Notes under the pieces: generated by a model | Database searches by the model: none | The model's input: the letters and a program-made list of their open reading frames with translations, nothing else | Told to the model about the DNA's origin: nothing | Made by a program: the position numbers and the translations under genes | From: Cryptomeria japonica | Lineage: Eukaryota > Streptophyta > Pinopsida > Cupressales > Cupressaceae | Assembly: GCF_030272615.1 (NCBI RefSeq) | Contig: NC_081409.1 | Location: forward strand, 475,412,573 to 475,476,572 | Reading direction: 5' to 3' | Length of the DNA stretch: 64,000 bases | Shown: piece by piece, positions 34,825 through 47,120 of the stretch | Numbering within the stretch: the stretch's first letter is position 1 | Layout of the letters: the number at the start of each line of letters is the position of its first letter

Positions 34825-36901
34825 CTAAGAACTCACGTGCATCTCATCTGCAGTCCTCTTCACTCCATGTGAAGGTGGCTGAGATGAATCATCCTGATGC
34901 AAGTGGTCCTAAGATGCACTATCTTGTGTCTGTGCAATATCAGTGTTTGCACCCTCCTGTGCATTATTAAAATATTTTACATGAGAAGAAGTTACTTGCA
35001 TAATTCACTTATAAAGTAATTAAATACTAAATAAGTTTAAATAAATTACCATACGACCGTGCTCGACAATGCCCTCACTGATACGTGGAGGTCCACTATC
35101 ATGAACAAGAAAAGTGGTTGTAGCCAAGTCCTGCAAAAAAAAACATTGTATATCAATTTTGATAATCCATATAAAAGCCAGGTACACAGTATAAACAAAT
35201 TAGAAATTATTTTTGTAATCATCATGCCTCAAATGATAATGTCAATGGTTGCATCTGGCTCAACCCCATAGCCATACCAATATTGGTAGTGGTGTGGACC
35301 TGAACAACATATATAAAGCATGAATCAAACTTGTATATATACATAAATTATAAAGTATATATATATATAGACTACAAGATTATCATAGAAAAACATACAT
35401 GTGATGCAGGGAAAGTAACTAATGGTCGAAGGCATACATGTGATGCGCCATCAAACGATCCAGAAGCCTACAATTGCAAAAAATAACAAACATGAATCAA
35501 AGTTGTACTTAAATTAGTAAGCATGTAAACACTTCAAATTAATGGATGAAAAACATACTAGTGGTATGTGAGGTTGAGCCTCAATGGTCCATGGGTCACC
35601 TGAAGAAGTACCCACCTCAGTGCTACATGAAGCACCCTACAAAATTGAAAAAACATATCATATGTAAATCATTACATTAAAAAATTTATTGTTTATTTTA
35701 AATGTACATATCAATACAATCTATCTAGATGAAAGTGCATACCGTAAATGGGGCACCAACATCTCTAGGTATTGAGGTAACATGCTGTCTGTTCCTCAAT
35801 GATGTGGTGTGATCCATCATCTATTCAGAAAAAATTGACTCATGTTATGGTTCATATGTGTATATATAAGGAATTTAATATTGCACTGTAAATTATACAA
35901 ATAAATTTGTACCTCTTTAGGCTGATCATCGTCTACCCATAGGAGATCAACATATGAAGAGACGACATCAGCATGTGCAGCCTCCTCGGCATCATCGTAA
36001 CCACCATGGGCGACATCAGCATCATCAAAATCATCATCTCCTCCAGGGGCAGCCTCACTCTGTGGACCCCTACATACATCCCCACAACTCGTGCAAACAT
36101 GTGCTAAGCAGGGGGTAGCCCTCACCTCCTGCAACTACTGTACCAAATTGCCCGACAGGACACTTAATGAACCTAGAGCAGAATCCACTGCTCGATGATG
36201 GGAAGGTGCTGGAACAACTGGTGATGGAAGAGGAACCAATGGATCATCGCGCACACAGTTTCTAACCCTGTCGCTCAATTTTGCTCCTGGCCTATCCTGG
36301 GGCATGCCTCTCCCAACCCCCTGAAAAGATCTAATATCAAAGTAATTGGGCATCTTGCCCAATTCAAATTCCGCCCATAATTTCTTCAAAAAATACATTG
36401 GGACCTCATGATTGGAGTGTGGTGGATGGTCACCATCCACCACCTCTCCCAAAAGTGGCTAGCAATGCCTGGGTGCCTACACCATCGAATAGAGATCCGT
36501 GGCTTCTTCGGATCTATCTCTTCACCTGTCTTAGGGTTCACAAAATATTTTTTCAAATCTATTTTTGTTATTTTTAAATCATTAACTTGTTTGTATGTGA
36601 GGCCATCTACGTAAAATGCACGCAATCCCTCACGCTAGCTACAATAGCTATCTGACTCGCTATCTAATGCCTACACAGACTGTACAATGCCTTGCATACT
36701 ATCTGCAAGGTGTAACAACTGAGGGGGTGGATGAGGCTCACACCTAATAATGTGAATATCTCTAATCCGAACATCAATATTTGTCCTAATTGTCTGTCAC
36801 AACTGCTCTGGTGGAGGTGGAGGTGGAGGTGGAGGTGGAGGGGGTGGAGGTGGAGGTGGTACTATACCTAATAGCTCATCTATCTCAAACTCATCCATCA
36901 T
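34825..36901 (-). pseudogene. Intron-rich accessory gene of the DNA transposon (polyproline, Ser/Thr-rich)
   Basis: Seven exons can be read on the minus strand: 36901-35913, 35820-35743, 35636-35559, 35467-35399, 35299-35228, 35130-35050 and 34956-34825. All junctions are phase 0 with AG acceptors. Donors are GT except GC after exon 5. The product starts MMDEFEIDELLGIV and runs into 17 prolines. It has a conserved-looking core (RAFYVDGLTYKQVNDL, FVNPKTGEEIDPKKPRI, YFLKKLWAEFELGKMPNYF) and an acidic part, and ends KRTADEMHVSS. Exon 1 carries TGA (36797-36799), TAG (36671-36673, 36635-36637, 36135-36137) and a frameshift near 36440; exon 7 has TAG (34909-34911). I do not recognise the family. 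A DNA-binding or regulatory partner of the transposase is only inferred from the arrangement. Confidence 0.6.
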
Positions 36902-36924
36902 GTGAAAATAATTTGCATATATAT

Positions 36925-37050
36925 ACAAACATGAAAATTTACAATTACAATTACAAACATGAAAATTTACAAACTTGAAAATTTACAATTACAATTACAA
37001 ACATGAAAATTTACAAACTTGAAAATTTACAATTACAATTACAAACATTA
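36925..37050. repeat. Minisatellite upstream of the accessory gene
   Basis: A unit of about 44 bp made of ACAATTACAATTACAAACAT and GAAAATTTACAAACTT blocks repeats about three times. A diverged further copy lies at 37467-37512. It sits directly upstream of the minus-strand gene start, in its likely promoter or leader. Confidence 0.75.
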
Positions 37051-39757
37051 AATTTTCGATTACTTTTATAGGATTTTATATAGATTGTTACAAACAGAGA
37101 TTAATCGAAAATTTATAAAAGACATTTAAGGGAAGAATTATTAGGATTATGATCTTTTTAGTAGAGCATATGTATTGGTTATTCTTATTTTTAGAAGCTC
37201 ACTCCATCAATGTTCGACAAGATATATGAAGGGTTGATCATAAAACTACATAGTTTTTTAAAGTTGAAGGTGCATTTGGGCTTTAGAAGATCTTCCATGA
37301 CTTGTAAAGTCAAAGGAGGTGATCTAAAACCAAGCATATAATTATTTTAACTTTTATAAAATCATTATGCTCAATCAATTTGGGAAATATAAAAATAATA
37401 TCCAATCTCTTTACTATTATAATTAAACTAGTCCCTTTTGTTTGTCGATGTGAGTGTTCCCTTTCTAATTTTAAATTACAAACTTGAAAATTTACAATTA
37501 AAATTAAAAACATGAGGAGGCATCATAGGTTTCTCTATTCATCCTTTTGTGGTAAAATTAGAAAGGGATAACTATGATTCTTTTGTAAAATGGTATCTTC
37601 ATAAGTTTTAGGTGGTTTAATCATTTTCCTTTTATGTATGGAGTCATAACTAAACTAGAAAAACTAGAAAATATATAATCTTGGTGTAACATCATTGACC
37701 ATGTAGGAGTGATTTGATCTAGTATCAAGATCATGATTCTATGTGTATTGCATTGGATATTGATTTCCCCCACACACTTTGGAATAGACTTTAGGAGATC
37801 CATACCCTTCCCTTTGTAGATGAAGATCCATACCCTTCCCTTTGGAATGGATATTGTTTCATTCCCTTTGTAGACGAAGATCACATACCCTTCGATGGTG
37901 ATACTTAAGGGGAAATTCATTATATCATATTAAATAATTTATTTACTTAAGATCAACTTTTATTTACATATTAAATAATTTTCAAAATATATTTTAATTA
38001 TGTACATCAATTATATCAATTAGAATAAACATTTGGTAATGAAATACAAGCAATTATCATAAAAAATTTAGAATCAATTCATTCTAAATGTAAAATGATA
38101 AATACACATATAAATATATAATCAATTTTTTAATTTAATAGATACTTGGCAAAATAAATTTATATAGACGTGTAAATTTTTAAGTAATTTAGTGGGGTTT
38201 ATAATGAAACCTATCCAAGAAAATTTGTCATATATTAGAATACATAACTCATCTACCCTATATAGACACCACCCTCAACTCTCCCTTCTTGTTGGTTCTT
38301 ATTTTAGTATTTCAATTAATGCTTTCACATAATATAATACATTCACTTCCAACACACACTCTACTATTTTCATGTGCTTTCACATAATATAATACATTCA
38401 CTTCCAACACACACTCTACTAATATTGCTACAATAAGATTGCAATACCTCAAACTCTTGTTGTACACCTTCTATTTATACTTTCTTGCTTTCCATTTGAG
38501 GCAAGTAGGTCACTAAGTCCAATCCTTTCGAGAAATCAACAAACATTTCTTAGACAACCCTACCTTGATTCTCCCTTAACAATTTTCATGTCCATAATTA
38601 AAAGGAGTCTTAAGATCCATTTTCATAAGCCTACATTAATAATGAACATAATTAGGTTGAAGAAAAACCCCTCTTAGATAAAAAAATTTGCCTCCATACT
38701 TGTCTCAAGCATCATAGGTAGTTGGGAGCTTATTCATAATTCTTAGTAACATGTGATGGATTATAAACATGATACTTCGCAATTGATAATAATTCTATTT
38801 CATCTAAAATAATTACATATTCCCACCATTGTGCAAACTATGCACCAAAGAATTACAAGGTGATTATTGCCTAGTGATAGATATTGGTATAACAAATTAC
38901 ATTTTATTACAAATTGGTATAAGATAAACCAAATAATTATAACATACACTTTCATGGCCTACCCTTATATTGACATGTATGAAAACATAATGATGTAGTG
39001 ATTGTATTAGTTGATATCCACTTGTAGTCTAGACAATTCCTACACTATCTACAATGACCCATTTCTAATCATAGCCAATCCTCTTGATCATGCAAAAAAA
39101 TGGGCCACCATGCCCTATACATGAGGTCTTAATTATTAGTTGTTATCATTAAAACCAACACTAACACTACCCTCAACGGTCTTCCACCATACTTGTATAG
39201 GCCTTAGTTCAATACTCTAACCAATATATTTTTGACACATTATGACACAATGATGGTGCATAATCTTGAGAGGTCACCTAAACACAATGACATGGATAAA
39301 ATTCAGGGGCTCCTCAACATTTCCCTCACTATATTCTATGCCCCTCTAATGCCAATCCCTTTTACTCATTTGCATTCTTCATTCTTGATGTGGATTTGGC
39401 CATGTGTGTATGATTGTGCCATTTACATTTTGAATGTAAATCTTTCAGTTTTGCTTTGATCTTATTCTAGATGCTTCATTTGTTGCATTGTATGCCCCTG
39501 AGTGTTTATTGTTTGCTTAGTTTGATATATGTTTTGTGATTGCTTTGGACCCATGATGTGTTGGATCGCCTTATGGTGATTTGTAATTTTGTAGTTACAT
39601 TGAGATGAATGATGATCTATTATACCTTTGTTGATTATGATAGACTGAAAACCAAAAAAACTAAATTTAACTCTAAAAGCTCCAATCAAAAACTAAATAT
39701 ATGTTCCATTTGATACAACACTGCTAGGAAAAACACTGATCACTAAGCACCATTTAA
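37051..39757. other. Transposon interior without recognisable gene
   Basis: Short frames only. Local duplications include a segment starting CATACCCTTCCCTTTG near 37800-37890 and a 46-bp segment starting GCTTTCACATAATATAATAC at 38321 and 38376. No coding domain was recognised. It is unclear whether all of it belongs to the DNA transposon or partly to a further insertion. Confidence 0.5.
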
Positions 39758-39803
39758 TTTAGGGTTTAGGGTTTAGGGTTTAGGGTTAATTTAGGGTTTA
39801 GGG
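39758..39803 (+). repeat. Interstitial plant telomere repeats
   Basis: Four perfect TTTAGGG units (39758-39785), then a four-base break, then two more units (39790-39803). This is the Arabidopsis-type telomere sequence inside a chromosome arm. Confidence 0.9.
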
Positions 39804-39871
39804 TTAATCAACCAAGATAGTCAAATTTCTCCTGGGACTTGTTCGTTTTTTTCTATTTAGGGTTTAGTGTT

Positions 39872-40027
39872 CGTTTTTCTATTCAGGGTTTATTGTCTAT
39901 TTTTTGCGTCTAATGTTTATTGTTAGTTTTTCTATTCAGGGTTTATTGTCTGTTTTTTTGCGTCTAATGTTTATTCGTTTTTCTGTTCAGGGTTTATTGT
40001 CTGTTTTTTGCGTCTAATGTTTACTGT
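39872..40027 (+). repeat. Three tandem units of about 52 bp
   Basis: Units start GTTTTTCTATTCAGGG and contain TTGCGTCTAATGTTTA; they begin at about 39872, 39926 and 39977. The part TTCAGGGTTTATTG looks like an altered form of the neighbouring TTTAGGGTTTA sequence, so the array may have grown from telomere-like units. Confidence 0.75.
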
Positions 40028-40325
40028 TCGTTTACGTTTTTGTTTTTTGTTTTTTGTTTTTTTCCTACGGTTTAAATACTATTCATGTTTTTTTTTTTCC
40101 TACGGTTTTTACTATTCATGTTTTTTGCAATATTTGAAAACTGAAAACTATTTTAAACATGAAATAAAAGACGATTTTCAAACTTTAAAACATAAAAATT
40201 AAAAAATATCAATACATTAACATTTTTTTATGAAAAACAATAAAAATAAATAAAATAGAATATAAAAAATAAAGCTAAATACCTGGAAGGAGGTAAAAAT
40301 GGTCTAGGGGGTCAGCTGAGGTGAA

Positions 40326-40565
40326 GAAAACGGGTACCCGTGCTCCTTAGAAACGCCTGCCCATTTTTCAAATAGTAAAAATAATGGTAAAATGGTTAAA
40401 AAAATAAAATAAATACATTTCAAAAACGGACGCCCGTTTTCTTCAAATTGGGTGCCCGATTTGAAATAAACGAGCGTCCGTTTAGCTTCGGGGACCCGTT
40501 GCTAAACGGACGCCCGTTTTTTGTTGGCTCGGGCATCCGAAGCTAAACGGGTGCCCGATTTGCAC
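40326..40565. repeat. Right subterminal palindromes of the DNA transposon
   Basis: At least six variants of ACGGGCGCCCGT lie within 240 bases, such as ACGGGTACCCGT, ACGGACGCCCGT (twice) and CGAGCGTCCG. Several are followed by GCTTCGG or GAAGC, which also occurs on the left (CCCGAAGC near 30617). Repeated subterminal sites of this kind are typical binding sites for transposon proteins. Confidence 0.7.
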
Positions 40566-40620
40566 CCGTTTCTAGCGGGCTCATTTCCCAACCCACGGAC
40601 TTCCGCGGGATTGGGACCCA

Positions 40621-41363
40621 ACTCTGTACGTTTACCCTTAATTTCAAGAATTAATGCAGACATATTTGCAAAATAAACGTCAACAAATAAGAGTTAGAAA
40701 AAATTACCCCTATTTAATTAAAACAAAATTGAAATTAAAGTAATGTACCCTTGTTGTGTGAACAACCATCAATAATAATGTACTTTAAAAAAACTTTTTT
40801 TTAAATTCAAATCTTTAATAAATTTGAATTAAAAAAAAATCTAAATTTAAAATATTTTATTTTAAAAAATAAAACTTTATATTGTTAATAATAAAACTTT
40901 ATATATTAAAAAAAGTTTTCTGATAAAAACATACTTTATAAAAAATTTAAAATTTTAATAGAAAATTTTAAACTTTTTAATATATTAAAAAGTTTATAAC
41001 CTTTTTTAATTTTTTTTAATAAGAATGATTTAAAGTTCTTAATCTTTTAAAGAAACTTAAATACGTGAATGTTATAAAAACTTCAAACATTTTCTTATTA
41101 ATGAAATGTGGTGGAGGCAACGTAGAGTCTTAATCAATTGTAATATTTCTATTCACATGTCATTAAATGAATGAGATAAAACATAGAAACTGAAACGCGC
41201 AGAAACAAAAATAAAAAATGGTACAACACAGGCGATTAATAATTTTTTTTTAAAATGTTACTAACGAACTACAACAATCAGCTAGAACGACAAGACAAAG
41301 ACGTAAGGATGGGGATAGAATAATGCACTAAACATTGGGAGGAGAATAATGCTTGCAATGAGT
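40621..41363. other. AT-rich spacer, no gene seen
   Basis: Dominated by A and T runs. It may include the right end of the DNA transposon, but no terminal repeat could be fixed. Confidence 0.5.
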
Positions 41364-41460
41364 GGGAGGGATATCCTTACTGCCTTAGACCCCAGGGAGG
41401 GAGGGATATCCTTACTGCCTTAGGCCCCAGGCCCCAGGCCCCAGGCCCCAGGCCCCATGC
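41364..41460 (+). repeat. Duplicated segment with GGCCCCA heptamer array
   Basis: A 32-bp segment starting GGGAGGGATATCCTTACT occurs twice (from 41364 and about 41397). The second copy continues into about five tandem AGGCCCC heptamers. The heptamer expansion appears to have started from the end of the duplicated segment (CCCCAG). Confidence 0.85.
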
Positions 41461-42261
41461 CCCAGTCCAAGGAGAAAGAGGGAAAGGAACTTTCTTAAAT
41501 CTGAATTGCAAAGACGTTATATGGGAATGGTCACAGAGAGGTGTAGAGACGAAGATCTTGTAAGGCAAACAAACTCGGTATTCAAAAAAAATGCAGAGAC
41601 CAGAACAAACAAGGCACAACAATGCAGGAAAGACCATACAAGGTAAACAAAATGCAGAATCCACGAAGACGTTATGTTTAGTGCAAATACATTATAAACT
41701 ACAAATATGTTATTAATTCAGAGAAACTCAATGATCTGAATAAAAACTTGTTATGTTGAATATGAAAAGGAGAGGCAAAGACTTTACACAAAGTAGATTA
41801 AGAATGAAAACCCACACAAACTACACCAAATATAAACTCGGAGATTGGAAGATATTAATGCAGGATGACAATAAACATGGATAGAGATAACAAAAACTTC
41901 AACTTTATCAAATACGAATGCAAAAATGAAAAACTAGAATATCCAGAGGCAAGAAAAAAAAATTTAGAACCTACAAACAAAAGAGAATGTCTTGGCAGTG
42001 AGCCTTCCAAAAACAAGTTATACAAAATAGGTTTGGCTTGGCCTTCCAAAACCAAAACTCAAACTAGAAAGAAAAAAAACTTTGATGAAAAGTCTTCCAA
42101 AGTGAATTAGCAGGAACAAAAAAAAAAATTTAAATTGAAACCTGCACAACAGAAAAAAGTGAATAAACTTCTTCTCTTCTCTCAAAGAGTGTCTCCAAGA
42201 AAGGTGAGCTCCAAAAAAAATGGCAACCTTCGTCAACTTTCACTTAAAAAAGGATTAGTAA
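41461..42261. other. Leader-like sequence downstream of the minus-strand LTR
   Basis: On the minus strand this follows a copia-type LTR and primer-binding site. No gag or other coding domain was recognised, and no 3' LTR partner was found in the window. Confidence 0.4.
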
Positions 42262-42276
42262 CCTACTCTCATACCA
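42262..42276 (-). promoter_or_regulatory. Primer-binding site of the minus-strand copia-type LTR
   Basis: The minus strand reads TGGTATGAGAGTAGG immediately after the LTR end. It agrees with the tRNA-Met-type site TGGTATCAGAGC at 10 of 12 positions. Confidence 0.55.
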
Positions 42277-42710
42277 TGAAAGGAAATAGAAGACCAAGAA
42301 AATGAAAAAGAAATCCAATTAAATATGTTGATGGAAGTAATGTAATTAAAATAAAGAGCAGCTTGAGAGAAATCGCCCAAAACTTGAATAGGAGACACAA
42401 GAGATTTTGAAAAAGGGAAAGGAAAGAAAATCCCCTCATGAATTATGAATGAACTCAAAGCATAGAGATAGAGAGAGAGCAAGAATCTCATTACAATAAT
42501 ATCAAAAGTGAAGAATAAGAGGAGAAGCATCTCTTAAATAGAGACGAGGAGAGGAGTTACAAAGTAACTCCTATATCTATGAATGCCACCATTCACAATA
42601 TGTGTGTGCAATGTATCACAATCCTCATAAGGACAAAATATAATATTATTTAATAAAGGAAAATAAAAGAAATGACTTGTCCTCACACATGTACAAGATG
42701 ACAAATTACA
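42277..42710 (-). mobile_element. Copia-type 5' LTR (434 bp)
   Basis: On the minus strand it starts TGTAATTTGTC and ends CCTTTCA, directly followed by a Met-type primer-binding site. TATTTAAG near 42535 could be the TATA box, followed by the CT-rich stretch usual in LTR leaders. It abuts the gypsy gag-protease relic at 42711, so the element probably inserted into it. No partner LTR was seen. Confidence 0.5.
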
Positions 42711-44720
42711 TGTAGGGATTCCAAAGGAATATCCCAAACCAAATACAAATAAAGAAACCTAGGCCAAGTAAAGATTAAATATTCTAACATAACATTCACC
42801 ATACATACAGAATCAATGAGCACCCCTCGTGAGAGTTTGTCTTTAATCTTTTCAATAATATATAATGGGCCATCAGGTGCAAGGATAGTCTCACTAGGAT
42901 CGAAGGTAATGCATATGTCTTTTGTAGGTTTAGGTTTTTTCAATGAGGTTCGAAACATTATTAGATTCTACACCAAGGTCATTGTTAAAGAAGGCAAGTG
43001 TCTCAAACTCAACAACAATGGTGGAGTGATAAGACAACAAGTTGGTGAAGCTTTGGAGATTTTGGTTAGGAGGAGCTATGGATTTGTTCCCTTTTTCATT
43101 CACACCATTTATGGATATAATTGTTATCAATAAGGTTTTGAATCTTATGACTCAACTTGTAGGATTTTTTCAGTGTCATGACTTGGTTGACAATGTTATT
43201 GACAAAAGGCCTTGGGATCATAGGAAGCTGACAATGGTTTAGAAGGGTCAATCAATTTGATGGGAGGCAATTGCAACACATTAGCAATAATAAACCTCAA
43301 CATTATATTATGAAGAGACTCAAAAAGAGGAGTTAATTATTTCTAAAGTATTTGGATAAAGGGGCCACACCTGGTGTTGTAGCTACCACTTGAGTGTTGA
43401 TGGTGTCACTTATCTTGATGAAACCTTTGTTGTGTTTTCACTTCATAAATGATTGTTAAGCATTTTCATTCTTATCAACCAGAGCCATTGAAGAAGATTA
43501 TTCAAACTAGTTCACTTGAAGTTGATAATTATGAAGCAATGCACACACAATTGCATGAAATAAGTATACTTAGAAAATAGAAGCTTATCTCTAATATTAT
43601 TTTGTCAATTAGCAATAAAAATTATTTGAACATCATGATTAGGCAATGGATAAGAAATTTGTGAATGCAAATGTTTATATCTACCAATAAAATCAGACAC
43701 TTTTTCTTTAACTCCTTTCTTACAATGAATTGAATTAGTCAAAGTAATCTTAGGACCAATTTTATTTTGAAATTGTTGAATGAAAGCATTAGCCAGTTGT
43801 TGAAAATAAGTAATAGAATAAGGAGACAATGAGCAATACCATTGTGAGGCTTTATCTCTAAAAGTTTTGAGTAAATAATTTTTCCATAAGTCTTTGATCA
43901 TGAGAGAAATCACTACACAAGGTTTGAAATGTATTCACATGAGTCAAGGGGTCACATTTTCCATTTTATAACTCTAATTGAGGAATTTCCACATTTTTAG
44001 GAGGAACTGCATGGACAATCTCATCAAATAGTGGGCTTGCTACATCAAATGTGGGAACATTGAACTCAAGAAGCCAATTATTGTTATAAAAATGAAACAA
44101 TTTTAGCTAGGTTAGTGACGGTGGATTCGGTGGACATATTGGAATTGGATGTATACTAGATTGTGATGGAGGAGTAAAGTTGTTGTAAGTGGAGGTTGTG
44201 AATAAGGAGGAGGAACATTATGGTATGTTGGTATGGGAGATTGTTGTGAAACAAATGAAAGACTCACAAAAGGAGGTATGTAAAAATATTGATTATAGGA
44301 TTTCCCCTAGGACAAACATGTGTAGGATTAACATTTTGTGTGGAAGTAGTCATTATAGAAGATGTAAATGTAGGCACACTAGGTAAGGATGTAAGCATAG
44401 GAATTGAATGATCAACTTGGCTAGTAGTTTGAGAGTAACTAAGGAATTCATAACAACTTTTGATTGGTATAATATTGGTATCAACAATATGAGCAAGGCC
44501 ATACAACACATCAACACCTACATTATCACTTTGAATCATTCTTTTTAATCCTTAAATCAATTGGATTGCCTCACTATCTAGGTATTGTCAACCCATTCAT
44601 TGTTAAAGATTTTGAAATGCTTATCAATCTTCTTCAATTGGTCAATAGTAACCCTAGTTAGTGATTCATTCTCATCATAAGAAGTATGAGTGGAATGATT
44701 CTCTATAATGTGGGATTAGA
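42711..44720 (-). pseudogene. Ty3-gypsy gag-protease relic
   Basis: Reading down the minus strand there is a gag N-terminal part (about 44700-44264). The gypsy gag core follows at 43913-43605 (FRDKASQWYCSLSPYSI, then FIQQFQNKIG). A zinc-knuckle relic near 43220 has the pattern C-x2-H-x6-DTEK. The protease region at 42958-42711 contains GPLYIIEKIKDKLSRGVLID. The usual Asp-Thr/Gly-Gly active site appears as Asp-Ser-Val (IDSVCMVNVM), so the enzyme would be dead. Many stops and frameshifts are present. The reading is lost at 42711, where the copia-type LTR begins; reverse transcriptase and integrase are not in the window. The gag layout suggests a Tat/Ogre-like gypsy lineage (inference). Confidence 0.75.
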
Positions 44721-45920
<1,200 letters not shown>

Positions 45921-45980
45921 ATGGTTGTGGATAGAGGTTTTCCTTAGGTCAAACCCTAGTTTAGGAATTAACCTTGAAAT

Positions 45981-47120
45981 TGTGTGTGTGAAAAGTGGTA
46001 ATATGTAAGCTATAAGGCACAAACACCTCAATAAATCATTGCATGCATGGTTAGACAGATATAATCATGAATATAGAAACCATAACAAATCGATCTATTG
46101 CCTTCTAAAAGATGCGAGTATAGACTTGCTCTCAAATTTGTCTAAGTAATACCAGTGACTAGACTACACCAAGACAAAGGATTTAATATATATGAGCACA
46201 AGAGCTAAATGGATGCAAGATTAAGCTAGATGAATGAATAAACTAAATATGCAAAAAGCTAAGATGCAATAATCTCAAAGCACAATATTCTCAATGACTC
46301 TAGAACAAAAAATGCATAGTAACAATAAATCTCTAGGGTGTCTTGAATGAGAGATGAAAGGCCGAATTTATAGAGAATCCAAAGAGAGACCAATGGTCAA
46401 GATTGATTAATGATGAGCAGTTGAGATTCCTCAAGAAAAAGCACAATCCAAGCGAATTGAAATAATTAGATGCTTTGATTCAGTTTCAGAGAAGATTAGA
46501 TTGAGCTAATTTTGAGATAAATTCCAATTAAAGCTTGATTGAATGCATTGAGATTATAAGTCTGAGTTTGCATTGGAGATAAAATTAGTTGATTCCATGC
46601 ACATTCCTCTTATTTTCTCAAGATCTTTATTTAGAAAAAGCCTCTTCAATGCAACTAAACTTCTTTCCTCAAGATTTGCTTTGAGTTTTATTTTTAGAGA
46701 AAATGATTTATTCAATTTAATTTCTTTTCTTGCTTTTATGAGATTTCTCAACTTATCTCAAATTTAGAAAAAGAAATATCTCAAGTTGATTTCTTTTCTC
46801 AATTTAATTCCTTTTTTGTAAATTAATTCTTTTTTTGATGATTAATTCATTTTTGTAAATTAATTACTTTTTGATGATTTAAATGGCAAATTGATTTATT
46901 AATTAAATATCCTAGCATATTTAATTAAATAAATAGGATAATTGATTAAAATGATTTTCTTGGAATGATTAATTAATTAAATAATATTTAATTAATATAG
47001 AATGATTTATTTGCTATATGACATTGATGATTAAAGAATTAATTGATTAGGTGCTCAAGATTAATTTAATTGCCTTTGGTTAGGACCTTGGTGATGTAGT
47101 CGAGATTAGGGGCCCATGGT
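45981..47120 (-). mobile_element. 3' LTR of the gag-only gypsy element
   Basis: It is similar to the LTR at 52094-53351 over its whole length up to GGCCCATGGT (47111-47120). There the similarity stops, 27 bases before the expected LTR start, and no polypurine tract follows. A deletion removed the LTR start and the adjoining internal end. Confidence 0.85.
46366..46372 (-). promoter_or_regulatory. TATA box, 3' LTR of gag-only element
   Basis: TATAAAT on the minus strand, followed by TCGGCC, sits at the same place in all three related LTRs (also 52521 and 25233). Confidence 0.6.

Larger units (their letters stand above)
30586..40620. mobile_element. Decayed two-gene DNA transposon (extent approximate)
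   Basis: Related GC-rich subterminal palindromes occur on the left (30586-30747) and right (40326-40565). Between them lie a transposase-like gene on the plus strand and a convergent intron-rich gene on the minus strand. This layout is common in plant cut-and-paste elements with an accessory protein. Terminal inverted repeats and target duplication were not found, so the true ends may lie outside these limits. Confidence 0.5.

Noticed and set aside
29617-41300. CACTA-type termini for the DNA transposon
   Set aside because: No CACTA/TAGTG pair at plausible positions, and the transposase motifs do not fit CACTA transposases as I know them.
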